Source: Lachnospiraceae bacterium | GTDB taxonomy: Bacteria; Bacillota_A; Clostridia; Lachnospirales; Lachnospiraceae | Direction: 5' to 3' | NCBI GenBank assembly: GCA_017958935.1 | Contig: JAGDBR010000082.1 | Span: forward strand, 1-9,770 | Length of the DNA stretch: 9,770 nucleotides | Notes under the pieces: model-generated | What the model was told of the DNA's origin: nothing | What the model saw: only the letters and a program-made list of their open reading frames with translations | Database searches by the model: none | Shown here: positions 1 through 4,501 of the stretch, in pieces | Numbering within the stretch: the first letter of the stretch is position 1 | Layout: every line of letters starts with the position of its first letter | Position numbers and translations under genes: made by a program

Positions 1-290
1 CCGAGGATGCAGGACTGGATCGTGTGGCCGTACTCATGGACCAGGATCCGCGACGAATAACTGTCGATCCCGTGATGCCCGAGGAAAATGAACATCCCGA
101 GGCCCATCGACGAGCGTTTCTTCCATTCGGTCACGACCGCGCCGTGCCAGCAGAACACTTCCCGCGCCGGATCCTTCAGCTTCAGAACGGCGAACAGGAC
201 CAGGGCGATCACGTTCTGCACGATCCCCCAGGTCCATTGGATGCAAGTGTACAGGATGCGGCACAGCCGGTCCCGTGTCTTCGGGCTCAT
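1..290 (-). CDS. Membrane zincin-like protein with HEYGH motif (C-terminus cut by window edge)
   Basis: Only the first 96 codons are in the window; the gene runs off the left edge. I chose the ATG at 290-288, 9 bases after the stop of the gene before it; the GGAG just before that stop (and a weaker CAGGG) can serve as its ribosome binding site. Residues about 22-38 (GIVQNVIALVLFAVLKL) form a membrane segment. HEYGHTIQS at 85-93 contains the HExxH zinc-binding signature of zincin metallopeptidases, with His85 and His89 as metal ligands and Glu86 as catalytic base. The third ligand would lie beyond the edge. Small membrane proteins with HEYGH followed by IQS occur in gut Bacillota and Bacteroidota, mostly unnamed. 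Peptidase activity is inferred from the motif; the substrate is unknown. It is the last visible gene of the leftward string. Confidence 0.72.
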   Translation of the reverse strand, partial: MSPKTRDRLCRILYTCIQWTWGIVQNVIALVLFAVLKLKDPAREVFCWHGAVVTEWKKRSSMGLGMFIFLGHHGIDSYSSRILVHEYGHTIQSCIL

Positions 291-299
291 TTCCCTGTC

Positions 300-1355
300 T
301 TACTCCTGCTTCAGTTCCACGGTGATCCGCACCGGGTTGTGGTCGGTGTACACGAAGCCCTCGTCCAACGTCGCGGCCGCGCACAGCCGGACGTTCGGCG
401 ACATGACGAAGCCGTCGATCACATAGTACTGCGTGTTCACGGTGTCCGCCGGGTCGTAGGGCCGGTTCAGGAGCCGGCACGTCGGCACGGACGGATCATA
501 GGCGACCGTCCAGCCGTCGGGGATCCTGTCCGTGTCGATCAGGCCGACCGTCCAGATGTCCGGATGCGTATTCGGATAGATGTCCGTCACGCCGGGGAAC
601 GTCTGGTTCCAGTCGCCGCCCGCGATCACGTAATTGCCCTTCCGGTACTCTTCCTCGAGGACCGCGAGCAGCTTCTTCGTCTGTTCGATCTTGCCTTCGC
701 CGGAATCATAGGCTTCCAGGTGGAAGTTCACGAACACGAGTTCGCGGCTGCTGCCTTCGACCGGCATGCGCGTGATCAAAAGGCAGCGCTTCAGGTTCGC
801 GATCCGCAGCGGCCACTTGAACGGGCACGGCAGCGCGATCCGCTTCGCTTCCCGCATGCCGAACGGGCTCGTCGTGTAGATGCCCGATTCGACCTTGCCG
901 ATCGGCGGGAACGGGAACGGCACGAACGGACTGCTGAAGTTCAGCGCGAAAGCCCCGCTGCCCCGGCACAGGGAAGGACGCTGGTCCGCCGAAAAGCTCC
1001 GCTTCGAATGCGCGTCGACCTCCTGCAGGAAGCAGACGTCGGCCTGCTCTTTCTGCAGAACGCCGGCAATGCCCTGCAGATTGCCGGAAACGACTTCCGG
1101 CGTCGCCGGCGGCGCGTTCCCGCCGCCGTCCATGACGAAATCGGCGTCCTTTCCGAGCGCGCAGAACCCGATGTTCCAGGACAGGACGCTGAACGGCCGG
1201 TCCGTCCGGAGCTTTTGCCCGGGCGTGCCTTCGATCCCGACGGTTTCTTCCTCGTCAGGCTTGTATTCCCGCAGCGTCAGATACCCCAAGAGCAGCGCTG
1301 CGGCAGCGATCAAGGCCAGGATCAGCCAGCCCAGCACTTTCAAAGCTGTCAGCAT
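300..1355 (-). CDS. Membrane-anchored endonuclease/exonuclease/phosphatase (EEP) fold protein
   Basis: This 351-residue protein has the full set of EEP-superfamily motifs (the fold of DNase I, exonuclease III, sphingomyelinases and inositol phosphatases): SWNIG with Asn61, QEVD with Glu112 (metal ligand), NFHLEAY with His212, GGDWN with Asp248 and Asn250, YVIDGF with Asp314, and TDHNPV with Asp338-His339 near the C-terminus. A hydrophobic helix at about 5-27 followed by a charged stretch suggests a signal anchor with the catalytic domain outside the cell. The family hydrolyses phosphodiester or phosphomonoester bonds in nucleic acids, phospholipids or inositol phosphates; which applies here cannot be read from the sequence. 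The start at 1355 has GGAG 7 bases upstream. It lies 27 bases after the PLC-like gene and 9 bases before the HEYGH gene, so co-transcription is likely. The membrane anchor makes DNA repair an unlikely role. Confidence 0.88.
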   Translation of the reverse strand: MLTALKVLGWLILALIAAAALLLGYLTLREYKPDEEETVGIEGTPGQKLRTDRPFSVLSWNIGFCALGKDADFVMDGGGNAPPATPEVVSGNLQGIAGVLQKEQADVCFLQEVDAHSKRSFSADQRPSLCRGSGAFALNFSSPFVPFPFPPIGKVESGIYTTSPFGMREAKRIALPCPFKWPLRIANLKRCLLITRMPVEGSSRELVFVNFHLEAYDSGEGKIEQTKKLLAVLEEEYRKGNYVIAGGDWNQTFPGVTDIYPNTHPDIWTVGLIDTDRIPDGWTVAYDPSVPTCRLLNRPYDPADTVNTQYYVIDGFVMSPNVRLCAAATLDEGFVYTDHNPVRITVELKQE

Positions 1356-1382
1356 GTGGTCACTCCGTTCGAGACGGCCGGC

Positions 1383-2408
1383 TTACCGGTTCGTCTTGTA
1401 GATCCGCTCCGCCAGGAGCATGTCGCCGAAGTCGACGATCGTCCAGCCGGGCACGGCCTCAGGATCGTTCCCGCCCAGCAGTTCCTTGTTCAGGACGGCC
1501 GCCGGCTTGTACGGATGCCCGTAGGACGCCGCGCCGTTCGTGCTGAGGAAGTTGATCAGGACGTCGCCCGCTTCCTTCTGCTTTCCGGCGGTCTTCGCCG
1601 TTTCGGCAAAGACCTGCCATTTGTTTTCCGCGTCGTATTTATAGCGGTCCTGGATGAAGAGTCTGAAGGTCTCCTTCTCTTCCGTTGCGAAGTCCGGAAC
1701 GTTCCCGGCCTCCGCGCGGTTCCCCTGGTCCGCCCAGTCGATGTAGATGCCGGCCTTTTCGCCGAGCCCCGCCTCGTCTTTGTAGCGGCGGAACAGGACG
1801 ATCCTGCCGCGGGCTTCGCCGAGCGTCGGGATGCGGTCGGTCAGCAGCCACAGGTCCTTCGTCTCCGACCGTTCGATCAGGCTGTTCAGCAGGTTCCCGA
1901 ATTCGGCGGCGCTTTCATTGCCGTGCTCCTGCTTCACGACGAACAGGACGGTCTCGCCCGGGTTCTTCTTCAGGAAGTCGCCGCAGGCTTTCGCGGCGTC
2001 CTCGAACGTCAGATGCGCGCTCCACGGGAACACGCCCGTCAGGCAGTGGAGGAAGCCGTGGTAGAAGGTCAGATCCTTCCCGCCGTCCTTTTCTTCCGCG
2101 CCGAGGCGGATGTCCAGATACCGGAAGCCGTCTTCCAGCAGCTGCCCGATGCTCTTGTCCTGGCACTTCGTCAGGAGCCTGAGCTGGGTTTCGTTCGCGG
2201 CCGCATCATGCACGCCCGGGATCGCGATCTCCGACAGCAGCTTTTCATCGCCGATGTCCTGCATCCACCGCGACGCGGACTCCTCCGCGTAATAAGACAG
2301 CGCGCGGTCGTTCATCATCGGATAGAACTCCAGCACGGCGTACAAAGCGACCGCGATCACGGCGAGCGCGATCAGCAGGCCCTTCAGGAACTTCCCCGTT
2401 TTTCCCAT
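1383..2408 (-). CDS. PI-PLC X-domain-like membrane-anchored phosphodiesterase
   Basis: This is a 341-residue protein with a hydrophobic N-terminal helix at about 8-28, acting as anchor or uncleaved signal, then a domain resembling bacterial phosphatidylinositol-specific phospholipase C. Visible motifs are IPGVHDA (His67-Asp68, the general base and its partner), FRYLDIR (Arg101, the residue that replaces calcium in bacterial enzymes), FYHG (His117, the general acid), and a late GWTIVDF with Asp326 that may match the second carboxylate. All catalytic positions appear filled, so it is probably active. Bacterial PI-PLCs cleave phosphatidylinositol or its glycan anchors to cyclic inositol phosphate and diacylglycerol; the substrate here is unknown and other phosphodiesters are possible. 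I chose ATG 2408 over the in-frame GTG at 2414 because AAGGAG sits 5 bases before the ATG and overlaps the GTG. The gene follows serine dehydratase by 12 bases. Confidence 0.86.
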   Translation of the reverse strand: MGKTGKFLKGLLIALAVIAVALYAVLEFYPMMNDRALSYYAEESASRWMQDIGDEKLLSEIAIPGVHDAAANETQLRLLTKCQDKSIGQLLEDGFRYLDIRLGAEEKDGGKDLTFYHGFLHCLTGVFPWSAHLTFEDAAKACGDFLKKNPGETVLFVVKQEHGNESAAEFGNLLNSLIERSETKDLWLLTDRIPTLGEARGRIVLFRRYKDEAGLGEKAGIYIDWADQGNRAEAGNVPDFATEEKETFRLFIQDRYKYDAENKWQVFAETAKTAGKQKEAGDVLINFLSTNGAASYGHPYKPAAVLNKELLGGNDPEAVPGWTIVDFGDMLLAERIYKTNR

Positions 2409-2413
2409 GTTCA

Positions 2414-2419
2414 CTCCTT
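2414..2419 (-). promoter_or_regulatory. Ribosome binding site that fixes the PLC-like gene start
   Basis: Read on the minus strand this is AAGGAG, followed by TGAAC and the ATG at 2408. The spacing of 5 bases is right for that ATG. The alternative GTG at 2414 shares its first base with the Shine-Dalgarno and has no site of its own, so two extra N-terminal residues are unlikely. Confidence 0.7.
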
Positions 2420-2420
2420 G

Positions 2421-3632
2421 TCATGCTTCTTTCTTCGCGCCGTACAGCACGGCCAGGCCGCCGTGCGACGTTTCGCGGTATTTTTCGTTCATGTCCTTCC
2501 CGGTCCGGTACATCGTCTCCAGGACCGTGTCGAAGGAGATCTTCCGCGTTTCCGTCAGGAAGCGCGCCAGGTTCACGCAGCTGATCGCGCGCATGGCCGC
2601 GACCGCGTTCCGCTCGATGCAGGGGATCTGCACGAGGCCGCAGACCGGGTCGCAGGTCAGGCCCAGGTTGTGCTCGATCGCGATCTCCGCGGCGTACTCG
2701 ATCTGCGAGATGTCCACCCCGTACAGCGCGGCAAGTCCCGCCGCCGCCATCGCGGAGGCGCTGCCGATCTCGGCCTGGCAGCCGCATTCGGCGCCGGAAA
2801 TGCTCGCGTTCGTGCGGATCACGTTGCCGACGAGCCCGGCGGCTGCCAGCGCGTCGATGATCTCGTCCTCCGAGAAGCCGCGGTCCTTCTGCATGTAATA
2901 AAAGACCGCCGGAATCACGCCGCAGCTGCCGCAGGTCGGGGCCGTCACGACGACTTCCTCCGCCGCGTTCTCTTCCGCCGCGGCATAGGCGTAGGCCGAG
3001 ATCACGCGGCTCATCGTCACGTCGGCGCCCTCGTCATGGCACCGTTTCTCGAACAGGGTCTTCGCCTTCCGGGACACGTTCAGCCCGCCCGGCAGGACGC
3101 CCTCTTTCCGGAGGCCCGCCTCGACGACCTTGCGCATCTGCGCCCAGATCTCGGCAAGATACTCCCTGCAGCCTTCGCCCTCCTGCCGGTATACGAAGTC
3201 CGTCAGGGAAAGGCCCTCTCTCCTGCAGGTATCCAGGATCTCGGTGAACGAGCGCTGCGGGTAGACCTCCTTTTCATCCTCGGACGTCTCGCCCTCGATG
3301 CGGATCGAACCGCCGCCGACCGAGAAGATCCGGAGGAAGGCCAGCTCCCTGCCGCCCTTGAAGACGCGGAACGTCATCGTGTTCGGATGCGGCAGGTCCT
3401 CTTCGGGCGTCTCCTTGTCGAACCGGACGGAGGCGTCCGGGAGCACGGCCAGGACGGCCTTGCGCGTCGCATGCCCTTCGCCCGTGCAGGCGAGCGACCC
3501 GTAGAGCGTGACGTCGAAGCCGTCCGCTTCCGGGAACCGCGCCCGGATCAGCCGGGCCGCGTTGTAAGGTCCGACCGTATGCGAACTCGACGGGCCGTTG
3601 CCGACTTTATATACGCTTTTGATGCTTTTCAT
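2421..3632 (-). CDS. sdaA: L-serine dehydratase (L-serine ammonia-lyase), iron-sulfur, single chain
   Basis: The enzyme deaminates L-serine to pyruvate and ammonia with a [4Fe-4S] cluster in the cytoplasm. The N-terminal beta domain carries the family signature GNGPSSSHTVGP (residues 11-22); the catalytic alpha domain holds TCGSCGVIP (233-241), SGAECGCQ (279-286), LTCDPVCG (325-332) and IPCIERN (336-342). Cys285, Cys327 and Cys338 match in motif and in spacing (42 and 11 residues) the three core cluster ligands of the Legionella enzyme, Cys343, Cys385 and Cys396. At 403 residues it is shorter than the roughly 455-residue E. coli SdaA/SdaB and ends in GAKKEA with no terminal cysteine, so the 'tail-in-mouth' fourth ligand of the Legionella enzyme is absent. 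The ATG at 3632 is preceded by AAGGAAAGA, and MKSIKSVYKVGNGPSSSHT is the usual start of the short Bacillota form. It lies 40 bases after arsR and 12 before the PLC-like gene. Confidence 0.95.
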   Translation of the reverse strand: MKSIKSVYKVGNGPSSSHTVGPYNAARLIRARFPEADGFDVTLYGSLACTGEGHATRKAVLAVLPDASVRFDKETPEEDLPHPNTMTFRVFKGGRELAFLRIFSVGGGSIRIEGETSEDEKEVYPQRSFTEILDTCRREGLSLTDFVYRQEGEGCREYLAEIWAQMRKVVEAGLRKEGVLPGGLNVSRKAKTLFEKRCHDEGADVTMSRVISAYAYAAAEENAAEEVVVTAPTCGSCGVIPAVFYYMQKDRGFSEDEIIDALAAAGLVGNVIRTNASISGAECGCQAEIGSASAMAAAGLAALYGVDISQIEYAAEIAIEHNLGLTCDPVCGLVQIPCIERNAVAAMRAISCVNLARFLTETRKISFDTVLETMYRTGKDMNEKYRETSHGGLAVLYGAKKEA

Positions 3633-3660
3633 TCTTTCCTTGCGGGAAATGCCGTCGCAT
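3607..3660 (-). CDS. Possible 17-residue leader ORF overlapping the serine dehydratase start
   Basis: The ATG at 3660-3658 has a very good ribosome binding site, AAGGAGG at 3674-3668, spaced 7 bases and overlapping the arsR stop codon. The reading frame encodes MRRHFPQGKNEKHQKRI and stops at 3609-3607, 26 bases inside the serine dehydratase gene in another frame. The dehydratase's own site (AAGGAAAG) is weaker, so ribosomes may load here and restart on the dehydratase ATG (translational coupling). It may equally be chance, with the strong site simply lying further upstream. No function is recognised for the peptide, which is basic and contains no serine. Confidence 0.25.
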   Translation of the reverse strand: MRRHFPQGKNEKHQKRI

Positions 3661-3664
3661 TCCC
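3644..3664 (-). other. Short hairpin between arsR and serine dehydratase genes
   Basis: GGGAAATGC (3644-3652) pairs with GCATTCCC (3657-3664) with one bulged base and a 4-base loop. It falls in the 40-base gap and covers the start of the possible leader ORF. No T-run follows in the direction of transcription, so it is not an intrinsic terminator. It could mask the leader ATG or mark an mRNA processing point; it may also be fortuitous. Confidence 0.35.
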
Positions 3665-3672
3665 CGGCCTCC

Positions 3673-3996
3673 TTATTCGTGTCCGAAATCCGGGCACGTG
3701 ATGCTCATGACCTGCTCGATGATCTCATGCAGTTCGCGCGCCGTTTCCGTCTCGGCCGCCTTGTAGAAGACCTCTTTGCCTTCCCGGCGCCCGGTGATCA
3801 GACCGGCGCCCTTCAGCTGGCGCAGATGATGGGAAACGGCCGGATTCGACATGTCCATCAGCTGAGCGATCTCCGAGACGCACTTTTCCCGGTGGCAGAG
3901 CAGCCAGAAAATGCGCAGCCGCGTCGTATCGTTCAGCTGTTTGAACACGTCGGCGACCGTCTGAAAATCCCTGATCCTGGACAACTGTTCCTTCAT
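3673..3996 (-). CDS. ArsR/SmtB-family metal-responsive repressor
   Basis: This 107-residue protein is a typical ArsR/SmtB winged-helix dimer: LNDTTRLRIFWLL (21-33), the recognition helix region SNPAVSHHLRQLKGAGLI (50-67) and the beta-wing GRREGKEVFYKA (69-80). Such proteins bind operator DNA when metal-free and release it on metal binding. Candidate ligands are Cys34 and Cys39 in LLCHREKCV, His90, Cys101 and His106. Cys39 lies where the first Cys of the ArsR/CadC ELCVC motif falls, but the second is Ser41, so the sensing site is not the classic one. Repressors of this CHxExCV type are common beside P1B-ATPases in Clostridia. The gene diverges from the HMA/ATPase pair, which it probably controls. 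The start at 3996 has GGAGGGG upstream. Its own promoter is at 4059-4087, and the serine dehydratase gene follows in the same direction. Confidence 0.93.
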   Translation of the reverse strand: MKEQLSRIRDFQTVADVFKQLNDTTRLRIFWLLCHREKCVSEIAQLMDMSNPAVSHHLRQLKGAGLITGRREGKEVFYKAAETETARELHEIIEQVMSITCPDFGHE

Positions 3997-4021
3997 GATG
4001 CCCCTCCGTTTATGCTTGCGT

Positions 4022-4037
4022 GCCGCCCTGCGGCGGC
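4022..4037 (-). other. GC-rich hairpin in the arsR leader
   Basis: GCCGCC (4022-4027) and GGCGGC (4032-4037) can form a 6-bp GC stem with a 4-base loop in the predicted 5' untranslated region of arsR, between the inferred transcription start near 4052 and the start codon. No T-run follows. It may protect the mRNA end or mean nothing. Confidence 0.3.
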
Positions 4038-4058
4038 GGTGAACTCTTCCGATTTTTC

Positions 4059-4087
4059 ATTATACATAAAAACGGCGCCGTTAACAA
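4059..4087 (-). promoter_or_regulatory. Sigma-A-type promoter for the arsR / serine dehydratase string
   Basis: On the minus strand the -35 box TTGTTA (4087-4082) and the -10 box TATAAT (4064-4059, perfect consensus) are 17 bases apart. The inferred start near 4052 gives a leader of about 55 bases before the arsR ATG. No other convincing promoter was seen in the gaps of the leftward string, so this one may drive all of it. Confidence 0.72.
4071..4082. promoter_or_regulatory. 12-bp perfect palindrome in the arsR promoter spacer (candidate operator)
   Basis: AACGGCGCCGTT reads the same on both strands and lies between the -35 and -10 boxes of the leftward promoter, touching the -35. A protein bound here would block RNA polymerase. 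It is unlike the AT-rich element at 4170-4193, so if it is an operator it probably belongs to another regulator. It is short enough to be chance. Confidence 0.35.
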
Positions 4088-4132
4088 GCGGACGGCCCGC
4101 GAAAGATTTGTTCTTTTTTTGTGCGAAAGTAC

Positions 4133-4161
4133 TTGCAATTCCCGACGGAAAGGAGTATACT
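4133..4161 (+). promoter_or_regulatory. Sigma-A-type promoter for the HMA / P1B-ATPase genes
   Basis: The -35 box TTGCAA (4133-4138) and -10 box TATACT (4156-4161) are separated by 17 bases. A run of seven T at 4114-4120 lies just upstream, where an UP element would be. The inferred start is near 4168, giving a leader of about 57 bases with the repeat element at 4170-4193 immediately downstream of the start point. Confidence 0.78.
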
Positions 4162-4169
4162 TCAGTTAT

Positions 4170-4193
4170 CAATTAAATAATTGTTTAATTGTT
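4170..4193. promoter_or_regulatory. Probable ArsR operator: AT-rich inverted and direct repeat
   Basis: CAATTAAA (4170-4177) and TTTAATTG (4184-4191) form a perfect 8-bp inverted repeat with a 6-base centre. The same stretch contains a tandem 8-mer, TAATTGTT at 4178-4185 and again at 4186-4193, and a second nested dyad, CAATTA with TAATTG. An AT-rich dyad directly after the transcription start is where ArsR/SmtB repressors commonly act. The three half-sites at 8-bp spacing could admit more than one dimer. Binding by the adjacent ArsR is inferred. Confidence 0.65.
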
Positions 4194-4224
4194 AAATCTA
4201 ACGACCCGCACAAGGAGGCCGGAC

Positions 4225-4443
4225 ATGAAGAAAACATATAAGATCGAAGTGGATTGCGCGAACTGCGCGAATCTGATGGAAGAAGCCGCGAAGAAGACGC
4301 CCGGCGTCGCGAACGCGGTCGTCAACTTCATGACGCAGAAAATGACCGTGGAATTCGAAGAGAACACGGAACCGCAGACCGTCATGAAGGCGGTCCTGAA
4401 AGCCTGCAAAAAGGCCGAGCCGGACTGCGAGATCGAACTGTAA
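4225..4443 (+). CDS. Stand-alone heavy-metal-associated (HMA) domain protein
   Basis: This 72-residue cytosolic protein is a single ferredoxin-like HMA domain. VDCANCAN holds the metal-binding CxxC (Cys11 and Cys14), and further cysteines (Cys57, Cys64) lie near the C-terminus in KACKKAEPDCEIEL. Such proteins pass soft or transition metals to a P1B-ATPase, or stand in for its missing N-terminal domain; the ATPase that follows indeed has none. The ATG at 4225 is preceded by AAGGAGG at 4212-4218 with 6-base spacing; an in-frame TTG at 4189 lies inside the operator repeat and is rejected. It is the first gene after the metal-controlled promoter, so metal induction through the divergent ArsR is likely. 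A GC hairpin separates it from the ATPase gene, 58 bases downstream. Confidence 0.92.
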   Translation: MKKTYKIEVDCANCANLMEEAAKKTPGVANAVVNFMTQKMTVEFEENTEPQTVMKAVLKACKKAEPDCEIEL

Positions 4444-4451
4444 GGAATCAC

Positions 4452-4479
4452 GGGCGGCGTCGTTCATACGGCGCCGCCC
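4452..4479 (+). other. Intercistronic GC hairpin between HMA and ATPase genes
   Basis: GGGCGGCG (4452-4459) and CGCCGCCC (4472-4479) form a perfect 8-bp GC stem around a 12-base loop, starting 8 bases after the HMA stop codon. The following TTCTGCATTTT is only moderately T-rich, so this could be a leaky terminator or an mRNA-stabilising stem that gives more HMA protein than ATPase. The ATPase Shine-Dalgarno (GGAG, 4493-4496) lies outside the stem. Confidence 0.5.
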
Positions 4480-4501
4480 TTCTGCATTTTCCGGAGTCAT
4501 T

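Noticed and set aside
34..480. 148-codon minus-strand frame overlapping the EEP and HEYGH genes
   Set aside because: It lies in another frame of the same strand across two better supported genes and has no recognisable motif.
24..3701. A 1225-codon open frame on the plus strand
   Set aside because: It is antisense to five well-recognised minus-strand genes, has no domain signature, is full of Arg, Asp, Val and His as expected from reversed GC-rich codons, and crosses gene boundaries. It reflects third-position GC bias.
4114..4120. Run of seven T as an intrinsic terminator
   Set aside because: No stable stem precedes it on the plus strand and no gene ends there. Its place just upstream of the -35 box fits an UP element better.
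4189..4224. An upstream TTG start that would add 12 residues to the HMA protein
   Set aside because: It lies in the operator repeat and has no ribosome binding site, while ATG 4225 has AAGGAGG at perfect spacing and gives the usual family N-terminus.
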